DNA of 64,000 nucleotides. It comes from Marivita sp046591575. Its GTDB lineage: Bacteria > Pseudomonadota > Alphaproteobacteria > Rhodobacterales > Rhodobacteraceae. Positions 51,914 through 60,810 of this stretch are shown here, piece after piece. The translations under genes and the position numbers were made by a program. The notes under the pieces are model-generated. The model searched no databases and was not told the DNA's origin. It saw only the letters and a program-made list of their open reading frames with translations. The stretch spans positions 248,001 to 312,000 of the forward strand of contig NZ_JBIQWA010000005.1 of the NCBI RefSeq assembly GCF_046591575.1, read 5' to 3'. Each line of letters opens with the position of its first letter. The stretch's first letter is position 1.

Positions 51914-52067
51914 GATATGCGCTAATCAGCCATCATTCCGGCGTCTTGGCAGTGCCGTCTCGCCTATCATATGCTTCTGCGCTATCGCACCCAGAAAGGC
52001 ACTCGTACACTGTTTGATACTGCCGGAGCGCGACCGGTTCCGTCGCATTTGGCGTCTTACGGACGCA

Positions 52068-52784
52068 TCAATCCAAACCAAGCCAGCTTGGCAAATGGCC
52101 GATATCGGGCAACACAACATCGGCATGATCTTTCAGGGCGTCAGTATCGGCTGGCCCTGTCAGCACCGCAACCGTCCACATACCCGCAGCGCGACCCGCC
52201 AGCAGATCATGCGTGCTGTCTCCGATCATCACCGTGTCTCTGGGGGCCACGCCCACCGCATCGCAGAATGCCGTCAACTGGCCAATCTCGGGTTTCGCAC
52301 CAAAGCCGCTGTCAGAGCCCGCGATGAAATCGAAATGATCCCGAACACCGACACCATCCAAATGCGCGTAGGCCGGACGGACCGCATCGTTGGTTGCAAC
52401 GCCCAGACGCAAGCCATGCCCGGCAAATTGGCGCAGCAAAGGATCAAGCGGCACCGCTTCGGTCATTGGCGCATCTTCGGCCTGATCGTTGATCATAGTG
52501 ATCAGCTCTTGCCGGGAATGGGACGGAAACTCGGGCGCAAAGGCAGTGACGAGATCATCTGGCGTTCCGGCAATGACAAAACTGTCGGGCAGGAATTTTG
52601 ACCTGTGATAATCATACCCGATGATATCGCCCAGATAAGCGGCCCGGCCCAGATCTCCGTCTGCAAGCCTTAACAACAAACCTGCCGCCCAGACGCCCCA
52701 GGTTGCCTCGAAATCAAAAAGCGTGCCGTCCTTGTCAAACAGCAGCGCCTCAATCCCGGCAGAGCGCATGGCCGTCATGTCCAA
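52068..52784 (-). CDS. HAD-superfamily phosphatase (phosphoglycolate phosphatase-like)
   Basis: The 238-residue product has motif I in EALLFDKDGTLFDFE (nucleophile Asp17), motif II near LGVATNDA, a Lys in GFGAKPEIGQL and motif IV in VMIGDSTHDLLAGRAAG. An alpha-helical cap lies between I and II. It is related to Gph-type enzymes; the substrate is uncertain. Its start overlaps the stop of the DUF3572 gene by 10 nt, so the two are coupled. Confidence 0.9.
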   Translation of the reverse strand: MDMTAMRSAGIEALLFDKDGTLFDFEATWGVWAAGLLLRLADGDLGRAAYLGDIIGYDYHRSKFLPDSFVIAGTPDDLVTAFAPEFPSHSRQELITMINDQAEDAPMTEAVPLDPLLRQFAGHGLRLGVATNDAVRPAYAHLDGVGVRDHFDFIAGSDSGFGAKPEIGQLTAFCDAVGVAPRDTVMIGDSTHDLLAGRAAGMWTVAVLTGPADTDALKDHADVVLPDIGHLPSWLGLD

Positions 52785-53059
52785 TGCACCTGCGCACCGC
52801 CGGGCAGCACGCCGCGGGCTTGCATCAAGCGATCATAAGGCAAATCATGCGCGTCACAGAACGCCATAACCCATGCGTCATCCATCATGATAAAATCCAG
52901 AACCGATGCCTGAAATTCAGGCGAACCAAGGTTTTCGCGGAACGCAGCCTCGTCTGCGCCGGTCGATCCCATGAACACCGGCAAAAGCTCATCATTTCCC
53001 GCAAGCCATACAATGGCCTTCAAGGCCACCTGCTCAACCATATCCTGAGAAAGTGTCAT
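52775..53059 (-). CDS. DUF3572-family protein
   Basis: The 94-residue protein from the ATG at 53059 (MTLSQDMVEQVALKAIVWLA) has the DUF3572 pattern of VALKALxWLA near the start and SVLDFIMMDDAWVMAFCDAH near the end. These small proteins are widespread in alphaproteobacteria and of unknown function. A longer frame to 53116 lacks a better ribosome site. It is divergent from the PleD-like gene. Confidence 0.85.
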   Translation of the reverse strand: MTLSQDMVEQVALKAIVWLAGNDELLPVFMGSTGADEAAFRENLGSPEFQASVLDFIMMDDAWVMAFCDAHDLPYDRLMQARGVLPGGAQVHWT

Positions 53060-53147
53060 TTTTAATTGTTTCCCAAACCCTTTTTTAACCAATACCCGCA
53101 AAGAATTGGTGATCAAAGTCTTAACGCTGTCCTTTTCTGGAGCTTCC

Positions 53148-54563
53148 GTGGCCGGTCACGTTCTCATCATAGATGCGCTGTCCAACCGCCGGATTCAGCT
53201 TTGTGCCCAGCTGGACCGAGAGGTCTATGCGGTTGAAGTGGCCGCAACGTTGCTGGAGGGTCTGACCCGCATCCAGGAAAACCCACCCGAAATTGCCATT
53301 CTGGCCTATGACCTTCCGGGCCTGAAACTGCCCCAGCTTTGCAAAAAGCTGCGATCCAACACGCAGACGCAGCTGACAACGGTTGTGGTGGCCGTTCCGT
53401 GTGAAAACCATTCTGCCCGCGTCAGCGCTTTGACCGCAGGGGCGCATGACCTTGTTGAGTATGGCGCAGACCGATCTGATCTGCGTGCCCGCATCCGCAG
53501 CATCATGCGGGACCGCCACGGGTTTGCCGACACCATGACACCTGCCCCGATGCCAGCGGCTCTGGGGCTGGCAGAGGCCGCGGCCCCGTTTCAGGGCAGT
53601 GTGCGCACAACGGTGGTTCATACCGACCCCAATCTTGACCGCGACGGTCAGATCGCGGCGCTTGAGGCCGTAAACAGCCTGTCCATTTGCACGTCGTCTG
53701 CACTTGAAGCGCGGCGTGCGCCTGAACCTGACACAGATGTCTTTATCCTTTATGAAGACGGTTTGCCGGATGAGGCCCGTGACACGTTGCTTGCCCTAAG
53801 ATCCCATCCCGTAAGCCGCGACAGCAGTGTTTTGTTCGTCACCGAAAACGACATTCACGTCCCTTCTCCGCTTGATCTTGGCGCGGACGATCACCTGACG
53901 GTCAGCGCGAAATCCCCGGAATTGATCCTGCGGGTACAGCGTCTTGCACAGCGTAAACGCGAAAAGGACAAGCGCCGCAAAGCGGTTAATGCACTTGGCG
54001 AACTTGTGTATACCGATGCCCTGACCAATCTGAACAATCGACGATTTGCGGATGATTTCCTGAACAAACTTGACCGTGCATCTGAACACCGTTCCAAAGC
54101 GCTTGCCATTCTTCTTCTGGATGTCGACCATTTCAAACGATTCAATGACACTCATGGCCATCCAATTGGTGATGCGATCCTTGCCCATATCGCGTCAGTG
54201 CTTTCAGATAATGTGCGCAAAGGCGATATGCTGGCGCGGTTTGGCGGCGAAGAATTTATCGTAGCCTTGCCAGGTGTCGTCTTTGCCGAAGCCCATCAAA
54301 TCGCCGAGCGGCTGCGCAAAGCCGTTGCCGATACGCCGTTGGGGCTGGACGAAGGGCCACATGTCCGACCGACGATGAGCATTGGCCTTGCTTATGCGGG
54401 CAAAATGGATCGAAAAACGACATCCGAATTGACCCGCGCCGCCGATGCCGCCTTGTACCGTGCGAAACAGTCAGGTCGCAACAGATTGAGCAGCGCCACC
54501 GCCGAGGATTTTCTGGTGCGCAAGCACCTGCCTCCGGCCGGGCCCAGCCGAAACATCGGATAG
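53148..54563 (+). CDS. PleD-like response regulator with GGDEF output
   Basis: This 471-residue protein has two receiver-like domains and a GGDEF domain, the PleD arrangement. Receiver 1 (about 1-120) has IAILAYDLPGLKL with a likely phospho-Asp, but its acidic pocket reads IIDALSNR in place of the usual D-D-E. Receiver 2 (about 140-265) is more degenerate. The cyclase part has TDALTNLNNRRFADDFLN, LDVDHFKRFNDTHGH and RFGGEEFIVAL. It should make c-di-GMP at polar or cell-cycle sites. The GTG at 53148 has GGAG at 53139. Confidence 0.9.
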   Translation: MAGHVLIIDALSNRRIQLCAQLDREVYAVEVAATLLEGLTRIQENPPEIAILAYDLPGLKLPQLCKKLRSNTQTQLTTVVVAVPCENHSARVSALTAGAHDLVEYGADRSDLRARIRSIMRDRHGFADTMTPAPMPAALGLAEAAAPFQGSVRTTVVHTDPNLDRDGQIAALEAVNSLSICTSSALEARRAPEPDTDVFILYEDGLPDEARDTLLALRSHPVSRDSSVLFVTENDIHVPSPLDLGADDHLTVSAKSPELILRVQRLAQRKREKDKRRKAVNALGELVYTDALTNLNNRRFADDFLNKLDRASEHRSKALAILLLDVDHFKRFNDTHGHPIGDAILAHIASVLSDNVRKGDMLARFGGEEFIVALPGVVFAEAHQIAERLRKAVADTPLGLDEGPHVRPTMSIGLAYAGKMDRKTTSELTRAADAALYRAKQSGRNRLSSATAEDFLVRKHLPPAGPSRNIG

Positions 54564-54569
54564 GCGGTT

Positions 54570-55064
54570 TCAGTCCCGAATGCGTTTGGTCCACTTGTTA
54601 AGCTGCTGCTCGACCCGATCTGCATATGCAAGACGGTCCTGCTCGGTCATCTTTGCGATATGTGCCGCCAATACCTGTCGACCGAAAGCGTCCCGTTTGG
54701 CGCGGCGATCCGTGTGATCCGCCATGGCGGCAAGGAACGCCGCTTCGTCAAACGGTGTTGTCCGCAAGCTGGCCAGCCCTGTCTGTATCCCCGAAAAAAT
54801 TGCGCCGCGATCCCGGCCTTGCCTATGCATGTGCGACACGAACTGGTCGCGCACGGCTTTGCGATCTTCGGGATCAAGCGCGCGGGTGAAGATGGATGCG
54901 CTGTCCGGTCGCGGCATGTCTGAATGACGCGACGGGCCGCCAAAGACCATTGCTCCGACCACAACACCCGCAACCAAGAGGTTCAATGCCAGTGAGCAAA
55001 AAAGAGTTATCCGCATCCAAAGCGGCGTTTTGGCGGTGCGTGCTGTGTTGTCCATCTTATCCAT
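54570..55064 (-). CDS. Periplasmic heavy-metal-sensor-like protein (CnrX/Spy-like)
   Basis: About 164 residues. The start may be the ATG at 55064 or the one at 55055. One N-terminal membrane helix (about residues 19-42) is followed by a helical periplasmic domain with AVRDQFVSHMHRQGRDRGAI and FLAAMADHTDRRAKRD, the LTxxQ-like pattern of metal- or stress-sensing chaperone-like proteins. Third gene of the sigma factor operon, overlapping the anti-sigma gene. It probably signals to the anti-sigma factor. Confidence 0.8.
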   Translation of the reverse strand: MDKMDNTARTAKTPLWMRITLFCSLALNLLVAGVVVGAMVFGGPSRHSDMPRPDSASIFTRALDPEDRKAVRDQFVSHMHRQGRDRGAIFSGIQTGLASLRTTPFDEAAFLAAMADHTDRRAKRDAFGRQVLAAHIAKMTEQDRLAYADRVEQQLNKWTKRIRD

Positions 55065-55398
55065 CCACCAAAAGCATATCAAATGCGCCAAGGTCGTCGC
55101 CGAAATCAAACGACGCGACTTCGGTATAGCCAAAGGTCCAGATCAGGTCGTCTGACAACACACCGCCAGTCCAGATGCCGAAACACGCCGCTGTCGCCAA
55201 ACCTGCCATGGCAGGCCATCCGCCCACCCCATCCAGCAGCTGACGCCACCGCCGAAACCTGGCACGCTTTGGGGCTTCCGCCACAGCATCCGCCATCACA
55301 CGCGCCATCAAGGCATCCGGAACACGCGGTGGCGTGTCGCGGGCTTTTGCAAACAGCGCCTCAAGCGCTGTGTCTTCAGGAGGTCCCGACTGTGTCAT
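55057..55398 (-). CDS. Anti-sigma-factor-like single-pass membrane protein
   Basis: The 113-residue protein has a cytoplasmic N-terminus (about 1-60) with LFAKARDTPPRVPDALMARV, one membrane span (AMAGLATAACFGIWTGGVL) and a short periplasmic tail. No zinc-binding HxxxCxxC is seen. Its gene overlaps both neighbours (23 nt with the sigma factor, 8 nt with the metal-sensor-like gene). It is therefore assigned by position as the partner that restrains the ECF sigma factor. Confidence 0.75.
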   Translation of the reverse strand: MTQSGPPEDTALEALFAKARDTPPRVPDALMARVMADAVAEAPKRARFRRWRQLLDGVGGWPAMAGLATAACFGIWTGGVLSDDLIWTFGYTEVASFDFGDDLGAFDMLLVDG

Positions 55399-55972
55399 CT
55401 GTATATCCCAAATTCTTGCGTTGGTCGCTCAGCAGCGCGGTCAGCGCCCGTTTGCCACGCGCCGTCAAGCTTTCGACCGCGCGTGGACCAATATCCATGA
55501 TCTGGGCAATCTCGCTATTGCCCAATTCATCTATGTGACGCAGCACCACGGCCTGGCGTTGTCGATCCGGCAACTGCATCAACGCATCTTCAAGCGCCAT
55601 ATGTCTGGCCGTATTCTGCATCTGCACCTCAACACTCGGACGAGTGTCCGCAATCTCAAGGTCTGGCGGCAACCCGTCCGGGCGCGTTTTTCGCAACCGG
55701 TCGATGCACAGGTTGGCAGTCACCCGGTACATCCAAGTCCGAAGAGACGCGGCACCGCCGCTATCCCAGCTTGGTGCGTGTTTCCAAAGGCGCAGCATGG
55801 TTTCCTGTGCCACATCTTCGGCCTCTGCCCTATCGTTCAACATCCGATACGCATGTGCGTACACCATCGGCAGATAGGTCGATGCCAAAGCCCGCGCAGC
55901 GTCACTGTCACCTGCGGCATAGGCCGCAAGCAATGCCGCCTCTGCAGCAGGATCAGTCGGGCTTTGGGTCAT
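55376..55972 (-). CDS. ECF-type RNA polymerase sigma factor
   Basis: The 198-residue sigma-70 family protein has region 2 (YRMLNDRAEAEDVAQETMLR and SLRTWMYRVTANLCIDRLRK). Region 4 is ALMQLPDRQRQAVVLRHIDE and NSEIAQIMDIGPRAVESLTA. The leader of the operon, followed by an anti-sigma-like and a metal-sensor-like gene, suggests a response to envelope stress or metals. Its own target promoter was not recognised upstream. Confidence 0.93.
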   Translation of the reverse strand: MTQSPTDPAAEAALLAAYAAGDSDAARALASTYLPMVYAHAYRMLNDRAEAEDVAQETMLRLWKHAPSWDSGGAASLRTWMYRVTANLCIDRLRKTRPDGLPPDLEIADTRPSVEVQMQNTARHMALEDALMQLPDRQRQAVVLRHIDELGNSEIAQIMDIGPRAVESLTARGKRALTALLSDQRKNLGYTDDTVGTS

Positions 55973-56053
55973 ATCATCGCGCTACCTGGTTCTTGACGAT
56001 ACTCTATCACCGGATACGAGCGATGCACCCGCACCGCCCGTAACTGGCGTCAG

Positions 56054-56551
56054 TCAGCGATTGCCGTGGCGTTTGCCACCGCCTTTGCCATGGCCCCAGC
56101 CATGATGCTTGCCGCCGCGCCGATCCATGCGGGCATCGGCAAACTCTTCGGCTGACACCTCGCCGTCATCATTGGCATCCAGACGATCAAACATCTGCGC
56201 CGGGCTCCGTCGCGCCGTGACTTCCTCTTGTGACAACATGCCGTCAGAGTTGGTATCGAGCCGCTCGATCATCCGGGCGGCCCGGCGTTCTGCCCGATCC
56301 TGATTGCTGGCTGCAATTTCTTCGGCAGTCAGCAATCCGTTGCCATCGGCATCCGCGCGGCCAAACAGACCAACACCCGCTGCGAACTCCTCGGCACTGA
56401 CCACGCCATTGCCGTCAGCGTCCAGGTCCGCAAACATCTCTGCGCGGCGGTCCTCACGCGATCCTGCCTCCTGTGCCGCGACAGAGATCGCGCCACCAGT
56501 GGTCAAAAGTGCTGCCACAATCAGGGTCGAAATATACGTGCTCGTTTTCAT
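56054..56551 (-). CDS. Exported EF-hand calcium-binding protein
   Basis: The 165-residue protein has a signal peptide ending VAAQ. Four EF-hand loops are FADLDADGNGVVSAEEFA, RADADGNGLLTAEEIA, RLDTNSDGMLSQEEVT and RLDANDDGEVSAEEFA, each with the D-x-D/N-x-D/N-G-x-x-x-x-E pattern. The tail is rich in His and Gly (GGKHHGWGHGKGGGKRHG) and could bind other metals. The ATG at 56551 has AAAGGAAA. It sits just upstream of the sigma factor operon on the same strand and may belong to its regulon. Confidence 0.92.
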   Translation of the reverse strand: MKTSTYISTLIVAALLTTGGAISVAAQEAGSREDRRAEMFADLDADGNGVVSAEEFAAGVGLFGRADADGNGLLTAEEIAASNQDRAERRAARMIERLDTNSDGMLSQEEVTARRSPAQMFDRLDANDDGEVSAEEFADARMDRRGGKHHGWGHGKGGGKRHGNR

Positions 56552-56784
56552 GGTTTTTCCTTTCAGGAACCGGCACTCTGGCCGGCTTTGACGATGTAAT
56601 GGGTGCACAAGCTCTTGTTGTCTTGCGATCCACTACGTTTCACGAAGACCGGCGGCACTTCCGTCGCTGGGTCGGACATTATTTCATCACAGGCGCGTGA
56701 TTTGCGACATCCAGACGCAAGGACAGTTTGGCGACTGTGAATTCTACATCGCACGCGGCATTTAACGCACGGGAGAGGGACACC

Positions 56785-57180
56785 ATGATTAACGAACTAA
56801 CGACAGAAGACGAACGCCCAACCTGGCCCGCGCTCCGGCGTGGTTGGCGGCGCAAATGCCCCAATTGCGGCAGTGGCCCACTGATGCGCGGCTATCTGAA
56901 AGTCCGCGACAGCTGTACGGTCTGCCGCGAAGAGCTGCACCATCATCGCGCCGATGACGGCCCCGCATATCTGGCAATCCTGATTGTCGGCCACCTGATG
57001 GCACCGCTTTTGCACATTGTATTTGTCAATTTCCGGCCCGAGCCCATGGTTCTGTTCACGATCTTTGCGGTTGGCTGTGTCGGGCTGACGCTCTACCTTT
57101 TGCCCAGGTTGAAGGGCGCTGTCGTGGCATTTCAATGGTCACGCCATATGCACGGGTTTGCTGGGCCGACTTCGGGATAA
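56785..57180 (+). CDS. DUF983 membrane protein with zinc-ribbon start
   Basis: The 131-residue protein has RRGWRRKCPNCGSGPLMRGY and CTVCREELHHHRADDGPAY, a CxxC...CxxC zinc-ribbon-like start typical of DUF983. Two membrane helices follow (AILIVGHLMAPLLHIVFV; LFTIFAVGCVGLTLYLL). Function is unknown. The ATG at 56785 has GAGAGGGA upstream. 25 bp before the NUDIX gene, probably one operon. Confidence 0.9.
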   Translation: MINELTTEDERPTWPALRRGWRRKCPNCGSGPLMRGYLKVRDSCTVCREELHHHRADDGPAYLAILIVGHLMAPLLHIVFVNFRPEPMVLFTIFAVGCVGLTLYLLPRLKGAVVAFQWSRHMHGFAGPTSG

Positions 57181-57205
57181 CCAGACTGGCAACAAGAGGT
57201 CAGCG

Positions 57206-57910
57206 ATGCAAAAACAAGATGTGATCGACAAATCAGCCGTTCGAGACGCCTCTACGGTCATCGTTTTGCGCGATCGAGCCAGCAATCCCCATGTGTTGAT
57301 GGGACAACGTGGTGCGAAAGCGGCATTCATGCCGAACAAATTCGTATTTCCCGGCGGTGCTGTTGATCCCGAAGACGCGATGGTGCCTTTTGCACAGCCA
57401 TTGACACCGCTTTGCGCAAACCGACTGGCCGATGATGCACCCGCCAATTGCGCGCCAGCCTTGGCGGCGGCAGCCATCCGGGAATTGTGGGAAGAAACCG
57501 GACAAATCCTGGGGCGGAGCGGAACATGGCCGGACCCGCCTGAAAACTGGCGGGCTTTTGCGTCTATGGGTCACTTGCCCTTTGCTGCACCGATGCAATT
57601 CGTCTTCCGCGCCATCACCCCACCCGGTCGGCCCCGCCGCTTTGACGCGCGGTTTTTCCTGTTGGATGCCGATGATCTGGCCACGGACCCGGATGATTTT
57701 TCAGCCGCGTCAGACGAGCTTGCGCATCTTCAATGGATCGCACTGGACAAGGTGCGCAGTTTTGATTTGCCGTTCATCACCGAAGTGGTGCTTGCCGAGG
57801 TCGCGGCCCGCGCCGCCGACCCTCGCCCGCCTGCATCCGTTCCTTTTTTCCGCAATGATGACGAAGAAAGTCTTTTCCTGCGTCTTCGCGGACATCCCAT
57901 GCCGGATTAG
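57206..57910 (+). CDS. NUDIX hydrolase
   Basis: The 234-residue product has the NUDIX box spread over KFVFPGGAVDPEDAMV and AAIRELWEETGQILG, that is, the G-x5-E... and R-E-x-x-E-E pattern. An insert between these parts is usual in this subgroup (RNU-like or acyl-CoA type). It probably hydrolyses a nucleoside diphosphate derivative. The ATG at 57206 has AGAGG. Its stop overlaps that of the convergent permease gene by 4 nt. Confidence 0.9.
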   Translation: MQKQDVIDKSAVRDASTVIVLRDRASNPHVLMGQRGAKAAFMPNKFVFPGGAVDPEDAMVPFAQPLTPLCANRLADDAPANCAPALAAAAIRELWEETGQILGRSGTWPDPPENWRAFASMGHLPFAAPMQFVFRAITPPGRPRRFDARFFLLDADDLATDPDDFSAASDELAHLQWIALDKVRSFDLPFITEVVLAEVAARAADPRPPASVPFFRNDDEESLFLRLRGHPMPD

Positions 57911-58806
57911 ATCACCCAGACAAATGTCAGGATCGACAGCGCAAGAAAGCCAATCCCGGCAAATTCGCGCAAGGTGATCGTCTCTTTGAAAAACAAGACA
58001 GACGCCAGCATCGAAAAGACCAGCTCGATCTGACCGACCGCTTTCACATAAGCCGCGGTTTGCAACGTGAAGGCCAAGAACCATCCAAATGACCCGGCCA
58101 TCGACGTCAGCCCCACCCAGACGGCCACCGAACGCGCGCGCCACACGGCCGTCACCTGACCCGGTTCTTTCCATCGCAGCCACAGGGACATCGCCAAAAA
58201 CTGGGACAGGGTCACGCAGGCCAATGTCACCGATGCGCGTACCAACGCGTCGTCGCTGGCGATGTCCAGCGATGCCGCACGATAGGTTGTGCCGGACAAG
58301 GCGAACAGAAATCCGGATGTCAGCCCCAGCACAGTCGCGCGGCTGGTCAGGCTTGCCCAAATCCCATGCGATCCGGCCCCCCTGGACAGCAACAAAACCC
58401 CAAGCAAACCGATCAGGATCGCGCCCCACCCAACCAGCGATATGGTGTCGCCGAACAGTGTTACACCCACAATTGCGGCCTGAATGACCTCGGTTTTCTT
58501 AAACGTGATCCCAACTGCAAAGTTTCGCTGACGAAAAAGCGCAACCACGCAGGCCGTCGCCAGAATCTGCGAAATCGCCCCAAGCAGTGCAAACGTCCAG
58601 AAAGATGCGGTGAGCCGCGGAAACGACGTACCCGAGTAAAGCAAATAGACACCCGTCAGCAAAACGGCGGCTGGAGCCGAATAGGCGAACCGGGCAAAAG
58701 TCGACCCTGCGGTGCTCAGCACGTCCATACTCAGCACTTTTTGCAACATGAACCGCGCCGTCTGAAACAGCGCGGCGGCAACACTCGCAACAATCCAAAA
58801 TTCCAT
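57907..58806 (-). CDS. EamA/DMT-superfamily permease (second)
   Basis: The 299-residue protein has about ten membrane helices in two EamA repeats (FRQRNFAVGITFKKTEVIQA at the end of the first). It differs clearly from the permease at 1540-2415. The substrate is unknown. It is downstream of the desaturase gene on the same strand by 19 bp, so co-transcription is likely. Confidence 0.87.
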   Translation of the reverse strand: MEFWIVASVAAALFQTARFMLQKVLSMDVLSTAGSTFARFAYSAPAAVLLTGVYLLYSGTSFPRLTASFWTFALLGAISQILATACVVALFRQRNFAVGITFKKTEVIQAAIVGVTLFGDTISLVGWGAILIGLLGVLLLSRGAGSHGIWASLTSRATVLGLTSGFLFALSGTTYRAASLDIASDDALVRASVTLACVTLSQFLAMSLWLRWKEPGQVTAVWRARSVAVWVGLTSMAGSFGWFLAFTLQTAAYVKAVGQIELVFSMLASVLFFKETITLREFAGIGFLALSILTFVWVI

Positions 58807-58825
58807 GCGCCTCTATGGCGTGAGG

Positions 58826-59758
58826 TCAGCGAGATTGTCCATGACGGTAAATCGGATGAGGCACCGGGTCTTTTGCCCGGAACAGGTGTTTTCTGAATAT
58901 CTCGGAATACGTCCGGTATCTGTAGCCAAGATTTCCGGCCAGAACATCCGCCTTTCCGGAATGATACACGGCGGGTAGCACATACCACGGCACGCCGGGA
59001 TACATGTGATGCACCGCGTGCAAATTGTTGTTCAGAAAGAGCAAGGCAAACAGCCCACGTTCCTCAACAATAGCCGTGCGCGCCAATGTGCGGTCATGCG
59101 CCTGATGCTCAAGATAGGTTCTGAGCTTAAGAAGCGACAAAGACCCGTAAACAGACAGCGCCCATGCCCAAATCGGCATCCCCGCCACGACAATCATCCA
59201 CCACAGCACGATCGCCACGGCGGGCAGATGCCAAATCCAGCCAATCAGAACCCGGTGATCCCCCGCCCGGATCAAGCGTGCCTCAGAGCGTAGAAAGGCG
59301 ATGAGCCCAAGGCTTGGGCCCAGCAAAAGCCGCCCGGCCAAGGTGTTGTTCAACCGGTACACACCCTGCCGCCACGCGGGCATTCTGATCCACATATCCG
59401 GATCAAGGTAGTTGGTTTCAGGATCGTCATAGGGATCGGTCAAAGCCTCGTCTTGATGATGCGCAAGATGGGTGTCGCGAAAGCGCTGGTATGGCACAAA
59501 AAGCGTCAGCGCAGGAAACACCAACGCCGCGTTCAAGGCGGGGATGCGAAAAGGATGTCCGTGCAATGCCTCATGCTGCAAGGACGAATGCTGCGTGCCA
59601 GCAAGAGTGCAGATCACCACGGCCAAAGGCACCGACCAGTCGGCAACCCAGACCGTGGCACCGCCCCACAGTAGATAAGTCAGGGCAAGAACAAGAAGCG
59701 TCGGCCATTCTGCCCGACGCGTCAGCTCGGACACTCGGAAATTCCGCCTGTTGGTCAT
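58826..59758 (-). CDS. Membrane fatty acid desaturase-family protein
   Basis: The 310-residue protein has the three histidine boxes of the family: HEALHGH (about residue 64), HLAHHQ (about 98) and HAVHH near the C-terminus. These bind the di-iron centre. Four membrane helices are predicted. It may desaturate or hydroxylate acyl chains or related lipids. The ATG at 59758 is preferred to a frame reaching 59863. It is divergent from an XRE regulator, which may respond to its product. Confidence 0.92.
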   Translation of the reverse strand: MTNRRNFRVSELTRRAEWPTLLVLALTYLLWGGATVWVADWSVPLAVVICTLAGTQHSSLQHEALHGHPFRIPALNAALVFPALTLFVPYQRFRDTHLAHHQDEALTDPYDDPETNYLDPDMWIRMPAWRQGVYRLNNTLAGRLLLGPSLGLIAFLRSEARLIRAGDHRVLIGWIWHLPAVAIVLWWMIVVAGMPIWAWALSVYGSLSLLKLRTYLEHQAHDRTLARTAIVEERGLFALLFLNNNLHAVHHMYPGVPWYVLPAVYHSGKADVLAGNLGYRYRTYSEIFRKHLFRAKDPVPHPIYRHGQSR

Positions 59759-59878
59759 GGGATCGCCAGTGTTGTGATTTGTCTCATATTTAAGCGCTCC
59801 ACCGTGCCGCCAGAATTCTGAAAATGGTGCACAATTTTCCAAACTGGTGTTTTTTATCCCCATGTGTCAGTTTTGGTC

Positions 59879-60727
59879 ATGGACAAACGCCGCCGCGCTT
59901 ATCTTTTCCGCACCCGCCTGAACCGCGCGATCCAGCAGGCCGGGTCGAACCAAAGCGCGCTGGCGCGAATGACCGGTGTTGATCGCTCGACGATCTCTCA
60001 GTTGTTGCGCGACGATGCGGCGCGTTTGCCGAATGCCCAGATGGTCGGGGCTTGTGCAGAAGCGCTTGGCGTATCGGCAGATTGGTTGTTAGGCCTTGCC
60101 GAACATCCCGAAACCGCCGCCGATCTGATGGCCAATGCGCTGACGCTGACAGACGCGCCCCGAGCGCTGATTGATGAACAAATCTATAATTGGCACCGCG
60201 AAGCAGACGGCTACAAGATACGTCATGTGCCTGCGGCCTTGCCCGACATGCTGAAAACCCACGCCGTTCTTGAATGGGAATATGGCCCGCATCTGGGTCG
60301 AACCGCGTCCGAAGCGATCACCGCCTCTGCAAAGCGACTGGACTGGATGCAGCAATCCCAATCGGATTATGAAATCGCAATGCCGCTGTTCGAAGTGCAG
60401 AGCTTTGTGGAAGGCACCGGCTATTACGCAGGGTTGGCGAAAGATATCCGCGCCCAGCAGATTGAGCATTGGCTGGAACTTGGCACGGCCTTGTACCCCC
60501 GGATGCGGCTGTATCTGTTTGATGCCCGGCGGCTGTATTCAGCGCCTATCACCGTATTCGGGCCTTTGCTTGCTGTGATTTATGTCGGTCGCAACTACCT
60601 TGCCTTTCGCGACACGCCTCGTGTGCGCGCATTTTCGGATCATTTTGATCATCTGGTACGCAATGCCCATATCACGGCACGTGGGTTTTCAGATCATATT
60701 GAGGCGCTTCGCAAGTCTTTGGCGTGA
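59879..60727 (+). CDS. XRE-family regulator with C-terminal effector domain
   Basis: The 282-residue product has an N-terminal HTH (LNRAIQQAGSNQSALARMTG and VDRSTISQLLRDDAARLP; about residues 15-60). A long C-terminal domain of unknown ligand has LYPRMRLYLFDARRLYSAPI and VIYVGRNYLAFRD. It is divergently placed against the desaturase gene with a 120 bp spacer and so is its likely regulator. A GTG at 59864 would add five residues. Confidence 0.88.
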   Translation: MDKRRRAYLFRTRLNRAIQQAGSNQSALARMTGVDRSTISQLLRDDAARLPNAQMVGACAEALGVSADWLLGLAEHPETAADLMANALTLTDAPRALIDEQIYNWHREADGYKIRHVPAALPDMLKTHAVLEWEYGPHLGRTASEAITASAKRLDWMQQSQSDYEIAMPLFEVQSFVEGTGYYAGLAKDIRAQQIEHWLELGTALYPRMRLYLFDARRLYSAPITVFGPLLAVIYVGRNYLAFRDTPRVRAFSDHFDHLVRNAHITARGFSDHIEALRKSLA

Positions 60728-60810
60728 AGTGACGGCACCCTGTGCAAACTGACCCAGTTTCCAGATCGAAACGCAATTGACCAAATATGTTCTTGGGTCT
60801 TGGTACAGGA

